Assembly (NCBI GenBank): GCA_018715225.1
Contig: DVMB01000064.1
Location: forward strand, 1-21,435
Origin: Candidatus Onthoplasma faecigallinarum
GTDB lineage: Bacteria; Bacillota; Clostridia; Christensenellales; UBA1242
Length of the DNA: 21,435 nt
Direction of reading: 5' to 3'
Made by a program: the position numbers and the translations under genes. The notes under the pieces are model-generated. The model worked only from the letters and a program-made list of their open reading frames with translations, did not search any database and was not told the origin of the DNA. The stretch's first letter is position 1. The number at the start of each line of letters is the position of its first letter. Of this stretch, positions 1 through 6,301 are shown piece after piece.

Positions 1-85
1 CTTTGTAAGCCTTTTCTCCCATTTCCTCTAATCTCTTTACTTTGTCTACTTTTATTTCAAATTCACTTTGAACTTCGTTTTCCAT
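1..85 (-). CDS. 5' end of an unidentified gene (possibly lysyl-tRNA synthetase N-terminus), cut by window edge
   Basis: Only the first 28 codons are in the window, reading leftward from an ATG at 85. The start is supported by a purine-rich ribosome site (AGAGGTAATT) just upstream and by a near-consensus promoter at 104-132. The visible peptide is charged and helical; the stretch VDKVKRLEEMGEKAY loosely resembles the N-terminal helix of class II lysyl-tRNA synthetases (a charged helix, then L-x-x-M/L-G and a proline or tyrosine). That resemblance is weak and too short to decide. The existence of the gene is much better supported than its identity. Confidence 0.55.
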   Translation of the reverse strand, partial: MENEVQSEFEIKVDKVKRLEEMGEKAYK

Positions 86-103
86 ATAATTACCTCTTTG
101 TCG

Positions 104-132
104 AGTATATCAACAATGCCACAAATTGTCAA
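104..132 (-). promoter_or_regulatory. Promoter of the leftward partial gene
   Basis: On the minus strand TTGACA (127-132) is followed after 17 nt by TATACT (104-109). The predicted start near 97 gives a leader of about 12 nt that contains the ribosome site. The arrangement is divergent to the methyltransferase promoter at 184-212. Confidence 0.8.
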
Positions 133-183
133 CATCTTAAAAACTTTCGCTCGTTTTTCTTCCTTTATTCTTTAAATATATTA

Positions 184-212
184 TTGACACTGATTTGTTA
201 TTTAGATAAAAT
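184..212 (+). promoter_or_regulatory. Promoter of the methyltransferase gene, placing the start at the ATG
   Basis: TTGACA (184-189), a 17-nt spacer and TAAAAT (207-212). Only six bases separate the -10 from the ATG at 219, so transcription should begin at or next to the start codon. No Shine-Dalgarno sequence is present. Confidence 0.8.
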
Positions 213-218
213 ATTGTT

Positions 219-1022
219 ATGAAAGAAATATTTATAGATAAAAGGGATAATAATTTTCAATACATAGAAACCTTGAAAAGAAATCGAACTAAACGAAATA
301 ACAATCATGAGTTTTTTGTTGAAGGTGTAAGAAATATAAATCTTGCAATTAAACATAACTGGAAAATAAAGCATTGGATCTATAATTCTAAAAAATTATC
401 AAATTGGGCAAGCGAAAAAATAAAGTCGGTCAAAACTGAAGTCAATTATAATGTATCTCAATCTTTACTAGACGAATTGAGTGACAAAACAGACAAATCC
501 GAATTATTAGCAATTATAGAAATGAAAGATCGTACTGTAAAAATAACAAAAAATCCTTTTATTGTAATCTTTGATCGTCCCTCAAAAAAAGGAAATTTAG
601 GTGCGATTATGCGTAGTGCCGACGCTTTTGGTTGTGATGGAATAATTATTGTTGGGCATTCTGTAGATTTGTATGATATGGAAGTAATACGTGCAAGTAT
701 GGGGTCATTTTTTGTCGTTGATACTCAAATCATCAACCAAAAAGAAGAGTTGCTAAACTTGTTTGATAATCTAAAAAATAAATTTCCTAACTTAAAAATA
801 ATATCAGCAGATGAAAAAGGAGTGAGCAATTTGAACGAAACCGATCTCACGACCCCTACAATTATCCTAATAGGAAACGAAAATCTCGGGCTTAGCAAAT
901 TCTTACTTGATGTAAGTAATATTAAGGTAAAAATTCCCATGGTTGGCGAAGCATCAAGTTTGAATGCCTCAAATGCTGCTGCTATATTCATGTATGAATT
1001 GTTTACACAGAGAAAAAAATAA
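219..1022 (+). CDS. TrmH/SpoU-family RNA 2'-O-methyltransferase
   Basis: This is a 267-residue SPOUT (trefoil knot) methyltransferase that transfers a methyl group from S-adenosylmethionine to a ribose 2'-OH in rRNA or tRNA. Residues 25-100 look like the SpoU substrate-binding domain (HEFFVEGVRNI). The catalytic domain follows with motif 1 (GNLGAIMRSADAFG, about 125-138, with N126 and R132), motif 2 (LIGNENLGLS, 217-226) and motif 3 (IPMVGEASSLNASNAAA, 239-255). The family includes RlmB, TrmH and thiostrepton-resistance methylases, and the exact target nucleotide cannot be read from sequence. The ATG at 219 is needed for a complete N-terminal domain, yet it has no ribosome site and lies six bases after a -10 box, so the message is probably leaderless. 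It converges on jag and shares its terminator. Confidence 0.9.
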   Translation: MKEIFIDKRDNNFQYIETLKRNRTKRNNNHEFFVEGVRNINLAIKHNWKIKHWIYNSKKLSNWASEKIKSVKTEVNYNVSQSLLDELSDKTDKSELLAIIEMKDRTVKITKNPFIVIFDRPSKKGNLGAIMRSADAFGCDGIIIVGHSVDLYDMEVIRASMGSFFVVDTQIINQKEELLNLFDNLKNKFPNLKIISADEKGVSNLNETDLTTPTIILIGNENLGLSKFLLDVSNIKVKIPMVGEASSLNASNAAAIFMYELFTQRKK

Positions 1023-1025
1023 AAA

Positions 1026-1053
1026 AATAAGGCAAACTGCCTTATTATTTTTT
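1026..1053. terminator. Bidirectional terminator between the methyltransferase gene and jag
   Basis: AATAAGGCA (1026-1034), loop AAC, TGCCTTATT (1038-1046), with a T-run on the right and an A-run on the left, so it can act on both converging transcripts. The jag stop codon (1045-1047) overlaps the stem. Confidence 0.85.
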
Positions 1054-1794
1054 GAATATTGGTTTTACTACCACATGACGCTTTTCTCCCTCTCCTGTTG
1101 ACTCGGTCGTAACGTCATCTCGACCTTGCAAGGTTGTGTGCACAATTCTTCTCTCATAAGCGTTCATTGGATCAAGGTGAATATTTCGCTCTATCTTTAT
1201 GGCTTGCTCTGCGGTTCTATTCGCTAAATCAATTATCGCTTGATTTCTATTTTGCTTGTATCCGTCCACATCAAGATACATGCGAACAGGTCCTTCATGT
1301 CGCAATTTTAATCCAGACAAAAGCATCTGTAATGCCTGTATATTTTCTCCATGGAAACCTATAAGTTTTCCTAGTTTTTCGCCCTTGATTGAAAAGGACA
1401 ATTCATTTTCATTGGCAACACAATCTACAGTCGCATTTTCATCTATCAATTTCGCTAAACCTAGCAAAAATTCTTTTCCCTTTTCTTCTAGACGAGTTGT
1501 ATCAACAATTCGTTTTTTCTTCTCTACTTTTACTTCTTCAGTCTTTGCTTCTACTTCATCGCTAGATGTAGTCGTATCTACTGGCTGTTCTTCTCTCTCT
1601 TCGTTTGGCTTAGGCTCTTCGAGTGGTGTCTCATTTTTTTTCTCCTCTCCCCAAGTCAAAATCACTTTTGCTTTTTTGAATAGTCCGCCATTATCAATAA
1701 CTTTCACATCCACATCTTCACGTCTCATACCGCATTCCAAAAGTCCATTTTGAATGGCTAGTTCTACACTTTTCCCCGTCGCTTCTATCTGCAT
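1045..1794 (-). CDS. jag: Jag/KhpB RNA-binding protein (SpoIIIJ-associated)
   Basis: A 249-residue cytoplasmic RNA-binding protein of the Jag (KhpB, EloR) family, whose members bind many transcripts and are linked to cell elongation and to the YidC gene upstream. Domains in order: Jag-N (1-48, starting MQIEATGKSVELAI), a charged Glu/Lys-rich linker (about 50-100), a type II KH domain with the GxxG loop as GFHG (146-149), and a C-terminal R3H domain with the R-x3-H signature (R215, H219) in ERRIVHTTLQ. The start has AGGAG eight bases upstream. It is the last gene of the rpmH operon, 11 bp after yidC, and ends in a bidirectional terminator. The usual following gene, mnmE, is not here but at the other end of the window. 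Confidence 0.95.
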   Translation of the reverse strand: MQIEATGKSVELAIQNGLLECGMRREDVDVKVIDNGGLFKKAKVILTWGEEKKNETPLEEPKPNEEREEQPVDTTTSSDEVEAKTEEVKVEKKKRIVDTTRLEEKGKEFLLGLAKLIDENATVDCVANENELSFSIKGEKLGKLIGFHGENIQALQMLLSGLKLRHEGPVRMYLDVDGYKQNRNQAIIDLANRTAEQAIKIERNIHLDPMNAYERRIVHTTLQGRDDVTTESTGEGEKRHVVVKPIFKK

Positions 1795-1805
1795 AATCTT
1801 CTCTC

Positions 1806-2837
1806 CTATTTTCTATAATTTCTACTGTACTCTACCACTTCCACATTTTTCTTTTTCAGCAAGACATCCCCGTCCTTGCTATTTTTATTTTTAGCACGAA
1901 TGATCAATGTCAAAATTGTCGATATGATCGCTGTCATGAGCGAATTGACAATAACGTACAATGTAAACACAACATTGGATGTCAACGCCAATATCAACAT
2001 GGTCAAAGGAATTACAAACATCATAATCTTGTTCATCATGTTCATCTTTTGACCTTTGCTGACAAGTTTTGCGGACAAGAACTGGGTCAGGAATGATACC
2101 AACACTGCCAAAATGATTATAACATAATAACCATTGACATCATTTCCGTCCCCTACAATTATCCTCACTATGTTGTCATATCTTGTTTGTGCCAAGGTCC
2201 TATCTTCATCTGTTAGGTTATAATGGTTGGCATAGTCTTCAAAATCCACGAACTGACTCGTGTTCGTATCCGATTTCCATACATTTTTGATCCAAAGCCA
2301 ACTATTTTGTTCGCTCAATTCGTCATACTTGTCCTGAACAACAGTTGCCACATATTCATCCAGAGATAAATCTGTTTCAATGTTAGCATAATTTTCTTCT
2401 GCCTGAACATATGCTGTATCCAACTCTTGATAGGTCGTATACAACTTTTCTTCTCCATATGAACGGATACTTGAATACAAAGTAAACAAAACGACAAGCG
2501 AAATCAACAATGTGATCAACATTGTAAAGCACATTCCTCCAATGCTAACATTGTATTTTTTGTATAACTTTGTCGTTTCTTGATTGAGTCTATCTCTGTC
2601 GTTGCCATATTTTGCCTTGAGTTCCTCCATCTCTGGTTGCATTGCAGCATTTGCACTCGCCTGTTTTTGAGATTGAAGACGCTGAATTATATCCAGCGGG
2701 CTCAAAACTAACTTCAAACAAATAGTAAAAACTATAATTGCCCAGCCATAATTGACTATCCAATCAGCAAAAAAATCTATAATTATAGCCCAAAAATTGT
2801 TGGCTAAAAGTAAACTGACACTGTTCAACATTTCCAT
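1806..2837 (-). CDS. yidC: YidC/Oxa1/SpoIIIJ membrane protein insertase with enlarged extracytoplasmic segment
   Basis: This 343-residue polytopic membrane protein inserts proteins into the cytoplasmic membrane, alone or with SecYEG. Hydrophobic segments lie at about 15-45, 102-124, 236-258, 270-288 and 289-312. The first core segment contains K42 (CLKLVLSPLDI) where the hydrophilic groove normally has a basic residue. Between segments 2 and 3 is a long acidic, tyrosine-rich region of about 110 residues (125-236), larger than the short loop of SpoIIIJ or YidC2. No lipobox cysteine is visible near the N-terminus, unlike many Gram-positive YidC proteins. The reading frame starts 13 bp inside yidD; a second ATG two codons later (2831) is also possible, and an AGGGA six bases before the first ATG favours 2837. 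Confidence 0.93.
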   Translation of the reverse strand: MEMLNSVSLLLANNFWAIIIDFFADWIVNYGWAIIVFTICLKLVLSPLDIIQRLQSQKQASANAAMQPEMEELKAKYGNDRDRLNQETTKLYKKYNVSIGGMCFTMLITLLISLVVLFTLYSSIRSYGEEKLYTTYQELDTAYVQAEENYANIETDLSLDEYVATVVQDKYDELSEQNSWLWIKNVWKSDTNTSQFVDFEDYANHYNLTDEDRTLAQTRYDNIVRIIVGDGNDVNGYYVIIILAVLVSFLTQFLSAKLVSKGQKMNMMNKIMMFVIPLTMLILALTSNVVFTLYVIVNSLMTAIISTILTLIIRAKNKNSKDGDVLLKKKNVEVVEYSRNYRK

Positions 2838-3100
2838 TTATAATTCCCTAACAAATTCATTTTGGGAAAATCATAGCCCGCTTCATGATTTGGCCTACAT
2901 CTAACTAGACGTTTTATTGCCAAAGCCGTTCCCCAAATTGCTCCAAATTCAATTATACAATCCCAAGCATATCTGCTACATGTAGGGATATATCTACAAC
3001 TATTGGACAATGTATATCTAATCACTTTTCTATATAGTCCCAATAATAACAACTCCACTATTGTGATAGGAAAAGTTATGATATAATAGAATCTAAACAT
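2825..3100 (-). CDS. yidD: YidD membrane protein insertion efficiency factor
   Basis: A small (91-residue) membrane-associated protein that assists YidC- and Sec-dependent insertion. The family signature is clear: CRYIPTCSRYAWDCI (35-49, with C35 and C41), RLVRCRP (64-70) and the GYDFP motif (75-79). An N-terminal hydrophobic or amphipathic segment (about 4-24) fits membrane attachment. It overlaps rnpA by 8 bp and yidC by 13 bp, so the three are probably translationally coupled in the rpmH operon. Confidence 0.95.
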   Translation of the reverse strand: MFRFYYIITFPITIVELLLLGLYRKVIRYTLSNSCRYIPTCSRYAWDCIIEFGAIWGTALAIKRLVRCRPNHEAGYDFPKMNLLGNYKWKC

Positions 3101-3440
3101 TTTTTTCTCTCAACAAATTGTTTTTTTTCAACACACGCAATAGTTCTGTCTCTATATCTGTAGATTTTTTGTCCGCAATAGATGGTTTTGCTGTGATGAT
3201 GTAATTTTTGATGGCAAATCTGTCTATGTTTAACCTACAAGCCTCGCTGATAATTCGCTTCACTCGGCTACGCACGACCGAATTTCCAACATGCTTGGAC
3301 ACACTTATTCCAATTTTGGGATACGGCTTGTATGCTTTCGTATAGTGTATTATGAAGTCTGCAGTATGTGCCACCTCTCCCTTTTTGTAGATATAATTGA
3401 ATTCTTTTCTTTTCTTTAATCGGTTTATTTTATTGAGCAT
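3093..3440 (-). CDS. rnpA: Ribonuclease P protein component
   Basis: The 115-residue protein subunit of RNase P, which helps the catalytic RNA bind precursor tRNA and remove 5' leaders. The N-terminal LKKRKEFNYIYKKG and the central helix GNSVVRSRVKRIISEA (about 52-67) identify it. In that helix the family's RNR signature reads R57-S58-R59, a serine replacing the usual asparagine. The ATG at 3440 is chosen over an in-frame TTG at 3449, because AAGGAG lies ten bases before the ATG but only one before the TTG. It follows rpmH by 14 bp. Confidence 0.94.
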   Translation of the reverse strand: MLNKINRLKKRKEFNYIYKKGEVAHTADFIIHYTKAYKPYPKIGISVSKHVGNSVVRSRVKRIISEACRLNIDRFAIKNYIITAKPSIADKKSTDIETELLRVLKKNNLLREKNV

Positions 3441-3454
3441 ATAAACCAAACTCC

Positions 3455-3589
3455 TTATCTAGACAATTCTTTTTTTCCTTTGTTTCTGCGTCTCTTTAGC
3501 ACTTTTCTACCAGATAAGGTTTTCATTCTTGCTCTAAAACCATGAACTTTTTTACGTTGTTTCTTTTTAGGTTGATAAGTTTGCTTCAT
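3455..3589 (-). CDS. rpmH: Ribosomal protein bL34
   Basis: A 44-residue, very basic protein beginning MKQTYQPKKKQRKKVHGF and continuing RARMKTLSGRKVLKRRRNKG, which matches bacterial L34 nearly end to end. It sits at the base of the large ribosomal subunit. The ATG is preceded by AAAGGAGAGACCT, a strong ribosome site. It is the first gene of the operon rpmH-rnpA-yidD-yidC-jag, with its promoter 32 bp upstream. Confidence 0.97.
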   Translation of the reverse strand: MKQTYQPKKKQRKKVHGFRARMKTLSGRKVLKRRRNKGKKELSR

Positions 3590-3620
3590 AGGTCTCTCCT
3601 TTTAAATTAGTATCTAAAAT

Positions 3621-3649
3621 ATGATAACAAAATTTATATTTCTTGTCAA
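3621..3649 (-). promoter_or_regulatory. Promoter of the rpmH-rnpA-yidD-yidC-jag operon
   Basis: On the minus strand TTGACA (3644-3649), a 17-nt spacer and TATCAT (3621-3626). No other strong promoter is apparent before jag. Confidence 0.85.
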
Positions 3650-3680
3650 TAATAAAGGACAAAAATATTTTGTATAAAAA

Positions 3681-3717
3681 AGTGAAAAAACAAAAATGCT
3701 CATACACTTGAGCATTT
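3681..3717 (-). terminator. Terminator after the superoxide reductase gene
   Basis: Stem AAATGCTCA (3694-3702) and TGAGCATTT (3709-3717) with a 6-nt loop. On the minus strand it is followed by a T-rich run (complement of 3681-3696). The 160 bp between it and the superoxide reductase stop (3718-3877) hold nothing else I can recognise. Confidence 0.75.
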
Positions 3718-3877
3718 CATTGTTTTTATATTCACATAAAGACCTATAGAAATTGATAATTATATTTTAGTATATTATATTTGACCTTAAAATTCATCTG
3801 TTACATGCACAGATTTTACTATTGTTGCAAGACTATAAAATATTTGTTGATTCATCATTTGTCGGTCTTGCTATTTT

Positions 3878-4255
3878 TTATTTTGACCACATAGAGTGCA
3901 AATTGCAATATGCAAACACTTCAACTGGGTTTTCATTTTCAATCAGGTTGAATTTAGCCTTTGGCTCATCGCCTGCCTTTAATACACGCACATAGTACCC
4001 ACGATCTGTCAAAAGTACGATGTTTGTGATGAGGTGTTCTTTTGTCATAGGGTGCAAAATCTCTCCTACTGTTACCTCAATGGTGTTGCCGTTTCTTTTA
4101 ACTACTGGCACATGTTTTTCCTGGGCAGCATCTGTCTTGTTAGGGCGAATCTCTTCCATCGGTTCTCCGCAACATACTACAGGCACCTTGCTGTCTACCA
4201 TTTTTATCACTACGTTTCCACAATGACGGCATCTAAAAAACTTTAATTTTTTCAT
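3878..4255 (-). CDS. Desulfoferrodoxin (two-iron superoxide reductase)
   Basis: A 125-residue cytoplasmic enzyme that reduces superoxide to peroxide without making oxygen, typical of anaerobes. The N-terminal desulforedoxin domain has C9, C12, C28 and C29 for the rubredoxin-like iron centre. The catalytic centre II ligands are H48 (in EKHVP, with K47), H68 (ILHPM), H74 (EHLI), C117 and H120 (CNLHSMW). All ligands are present, so it should be active. The start has GGAGGAGACAA upstream and overlaps the stop of the HD-domain gene by 4 bp (ATGA), indicating translational coupling. The electron donor, such as rubredoxin, is not encoded nearby. Confidence 0.95.
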   Translation of the reverse strand: MKKLKFFRCRHCGNVVIKMVDSKVPVVCCGEPMEEIRPNKTDAAQEKHVPVVKRNGNTIEVTVGEILHPMTKEHLITNIVLLTDRGYYVRVLKAGDEPKAKFNLIENENPVEVFAYCNLHSMWSK

Positions 4256-4806
4256 TTGTCTCCTCCTTTTTCTTTTTTCTCTTGTTCAAATTCGTTTAGA
4301 TGTTTTTTTATCTCGCTGATTATGTTTTGTTCCGGAACAGTCAACCTCCTGTTTTTTTCTAGATAATCTAGAATAACGATTGTATCATCTTTGATTTTCT
4401 CTCGTCTCTCGTTTGACAAAGATTTGCTGTCTATTATGTTTGCCAGTCTGTCAGCCAGTTTGATTACCAAAGCATACTCGCTCATGGCATACATCTTTTT
4501 TGCTAAATACTCGCCTTTCCCCACCATATGTGCCATGTATGAGGCAGAAGTAACTTCCATTACCATGCTAGCCACCATCTCTCCAAACTTATCCACCAAT
4601 TCTCTATATGAAGTATAAGTATCCTCTAGAGTATCATGCAACAACGCCGCCGCCACAATAGAGTCTATATTTTTAGATGGCTTATATTTCCTAACAATCT
4701 CAGCAACCATAATAGGGTGATTAATGTAGGGAGTAACTCCATCTGCACGAAACTGCCCCTCATGTTTTTTCTTGGCAAACTCTAAGACTTCATTGTAATC
4801 AATCAT
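4252..4806 (-). CDS. HD-domain protein, RelA/SpoT-type (p)ppGpp hydrolase-like (MESH1-like)
   Basis: A 184-residue protein made mostly of one HD phosphohydrolase domain of the RelA/SpoT type. Conserved positions are H30 (PYINHP), H57-D58 (LLHDTLEDT), E61-D62 and D119 (KLADRLANI), which bind Mn2+ in SpoT and MESH1 hydrolases. There is no synthetase, TGS or ACT domain, so by family it would be a small alarmone hydrolase; the true substrate could be another nucleotide. A lysine-rich tail follows. The ATG at 4806 is preferred over a GTG at 4818 because the strong GGAGG lies five bases before the ATG and inside the longer frame. It overlaps the superoxide reductase gene by 4 bp. Confidence 0.85.
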   Translation of the reverse strand: MIDYNEVLEFAKKKHEGQFRADGVTPYINHPIMVAEIVRKYKPSKNIDSIVAAALLHDTLEDTYTSYRELVDKFGEMVASMVMEVTSASYMAHMVGKGEYLAKKMYAMSEYALVIKLADRLANIIDSKSLSNERREKIKDDTIVILDYLEKNRRLTVPEQNIISEIKKHLNEFEQEKKEKGGDK

Positions 4807-4948
4807 ATCCCCCTCCACCTAAAATAAAACTAACGGAAGATAACCTCTCAACATTCTGCATTATTTGTTATCTACTATATAATAATTTACAATATGTAAT
4901 AGTTTTTAGCTAATCCTATAAATAAAAATGAAATTGCCTTTTTCTTTC

Positions 4949-4993
4949 CATATTGTGTCTAGCCTTTCTGTCCTCGGGTGTCTCCATATCTTC
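4949..4993. repeat. Left copy of a direct repeat of the 5114 gene's 3' end
   Basis: This segment repeats 5104-5152 with small gaps. The core 4955-4976 equals 5110-5131 exactly (22 bp), and CCATATCTTC (4984-4993) recurs at 5143-5152. It is a decayed second copy of the end of the FakA-like gene, including its stop codon, placed on the far side of hairpin repeat unit 8. Confidence 0.85.
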
Positions 4994-4998
4994 TCGTC

Positions 4999-5086
4999 GC
5001 AACTTTCCCTCTTACTCAATTGCTTCCGCAATTTTCGTCTTTGGTCGGTTGCTCCTTTTTCCCATATTTGCTTCGCTCATATGGGA
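4999..5086 (-). repeat. Hairpin repeat unit 8 (solo A-B pair, reversed)
   Basis: Read on the minus strand this has the same order as the 8.4-9.2 kb array. First comes an A hairpin (TCCCATAT, GA, GC-GAA-GC, AA, ATATGGGA; 5060-5086), then a purine run with GGAGCAAC, then a B hairpin (AATTGC, GGAA, GCAATT; 5018-5033) enclosed by GCAAC/GTTGC (4999-5003 and 5048-5052). The sequence after it, GTTGCGACGA, also recurs beside unit 3 (8653-8662). It is flanked by the duplicated gene end. Confidence 0.8.
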
Positions 5087-5092
5087 CCCTTT

Positions 5093-5160
5093 TCGTTGTT
5101 GAAGATATGGTGTCTAGCCTTTCTGTCCTCGAGATTGTCTGTCCATATCTTCAACAACGA
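5093..5160. repeat. 18-bp perfect inverted repeat across the end of the FakA-like gene
   Basis: TCGTTGTTGAAGATATGG (5093-5110) and its exact complement (5143-5160) enclose 32 bp that include the stop codon. One arm is coding sequence and the other lies outside the gene. Confidence 0.85.
5104..5152. repeat. Right copy of the direct repeat (3' end of the FakA-like gene)
   Basis: This is the intact copy, containing the last 13 codons and the stop of the FakA-like gene; the left copy is at 4949-4993. The 111 bp between the copies hold hairpin repeat unit 8. Confidence 0.85.
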
Positions 5161-5365
5161 TGTCGAAAATTTCGCCTAGTGTTGAGCAATATTTCAAGAC
5201 GTCCCATGGTTCGTTTGTATGAAAATGAATCTTGATAAGTTCGCTATCCCCAACAGCAATCAAACAATCTCCTTTAAAATTCTTTGTGAAATAGTCTCTT
5301 ATTTTATCTTCGTCTAGCCCTTTTCCCTCAATCAAAAGTTGAGTATCATATCTAAATTCTATCAT
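5114..5365 (-). CDS. Stand-alone FakA/YloV middle-domain-like protein
   Basis: An 83-residue protein matching only the middle domain of FakA (YloV), the fatty-acid kinase subunit. The pattern is FRYDTQLLIEGKGLDEDKI, then GDCLIAVGDSELIKIHFHTNEP (shown in part) and VLKYCSTLGEIFDIVVEDM. In full-length FakA the corresponding VKVHVHTNDP segment carries a conserved histidine next to the partner-binding region. No DAK2 kinase domain precedes it, and the remaining upstream frame is not convincing. The ATG at 5365 has AAGGTGG five bases upstream. Function is unknown; it might act with a FakA or FakB encoded elsewhere. The 3' end lies in an 18-bp inverted repeat and is duplicated downstream. Confidence 0.75.
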   Translation of the reverse strand: MIEFRYDTQLLIEGKGLDEDKIRDYFTKNFKGDCLIAVGDSELIKIHFHTNEPWDVLKYCSTLGEIFDIVVEDMDRQSRGQKG

Positions 5366-5566
5366 CTTTACCACCTTTTCAAAATTTGATGTATATATTA
5401 TGAAATAAACGAAAAAAAAAGTAAAGCAATTTTTACAACTTTCATTTTGACCCTTCACACGTGGCTTTACATCTACTAAATCTTCAATAAAATCAAATAT
5501 TTTGTCTATAATTGTTGAATATGAATTAAGTTCGATTCCTAACACAAATTAGTTGAGGAGGATAAT

Positions 5567-6256
5567 ATGAAAAAATTAAAAATTTTTGTTTGCTGTCTAT
5601 CATTAATTCTTATCACTGCATTTTGTTTTTCACTAATCAATCCAAGTATAACCTCATATGCGGCCGAAGATACCGATGCTATCAAACTTTCAATAACCGG
5701 CAGTTATTCCACTTCAATAAAAGCGGACACGGCCGAAGTCCATGCCATAATTGAAGCCATTGGACAAGATGAACTGACAGCAAAAGAAGATGCTTTTTCT
5801 AAATTTGAAAAAATAAAAAACTATTTAGTTGATGCTGGAATAGCGGAAGATAAGATAAACGTAACATATTTTAACACTAACACCAGCCAAAACAACACAT
5901 ATACAGGCAACATTGTCTGTTACTATTCGGTTTTGAATTATTCATTTACGACCAATGATATGGATAACCTTGATTCTACGCTGAGTTTACTTTTAGATAA
6001 CGGAACACAGTCAATAAGTTATATAAACTTTTCCTCTTCCGCATCATACGATGTTTATCAACAATCTCTAAAAGAGGCGTTAAACGTCGCAATAGAAAAC
6101 GCAAAAAATATCCTTAGCAAAGAGTCAGTTCAAACCTACAGGATCAAAGAAAAAAGTTGTTATTACGAACCTGTACTTTACAGAAATTTTGCGGATCTCA
6201 GCAGTATGAACCAAGATGTTGATATAACTGCCACCGTTGAAATTATCTGCGGATAA
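5567..6256 (+). CDS. Exported SIMPL-domain (DUF541) protein
   Basis: A 229-residue protein with a typical signal peptide: basic MKKLK, a hydrophobic core (6-25) and a cleavage region near SYAAED (30-35). The rest matches the SIMPL fold: an N-terminal strand (KLSITGSYSTSIKADTAEV), the region ELTAKEDAFSKFEKIKNYL, the DKINVTYFNTNTSQNN segment, a central ISYINFSSSAS and a helix with repeated alanines (ALNVAIENAKNIL). Some relatives (BP26) form channel-like oligomers, but most are uncharacterised. It should be outside the cytoplasmic membrane. The start has GAGGAGGATAAT just upstream. A TATAAT at 5507-5512 could be its -10, with no good -35. No clear terminator follows; it converges on the next gene. 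Confidence 0.82.
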   Translation: MKKLKIFVCCLSLILITAFCFSLINPSITSYAAEDTDAIKLSITGSYSTSIKADTAEVHAIIEAIGQDELTAKEDAFSKFEKIKNYLVDAGIAEDKINVTYFNTNTSQNNTYTGNIVCYYSVLNYSFTTNDMDNLDSTLSLLLDNGTQSISYINFSSSASYDVYQQSLKEALNVAIENAKNILSKESVQTYRIKEKSCYYEPVLYRNFADLSSMNQDVDITATVEIICG

Positions 6257-6301
6257 ATATTTCATAATCACAACTTTTAGATATTGAATTTTTTTGTTAC
6301 C

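Noticed and set aside
1256..1753. Long plus-strand frame opposite jag
   Set aside because: It is the serine- and phenylalanine-rich shadow of the jag coding strand.
3441..3449. TTG start for rnpA nine bases upstream
   Set aside because: It nearly touches the ribosome site; the ATG at 3440 has workable spacing and the conserved N-terminus.
4928..5235. Two plus-strand frames over the solo hairpin element
   Set aside because: They cross the duplicated gene end and hairpins, have no ribosome site and no protein similarity.
5366..5545. Longer N-terminus for the FakA-like gene
   Set aside because: The extension contains a low-complexity Phe-rich stretch, resembles no FakA sequence, and a good ribosome site stands before the ATG at 5365.
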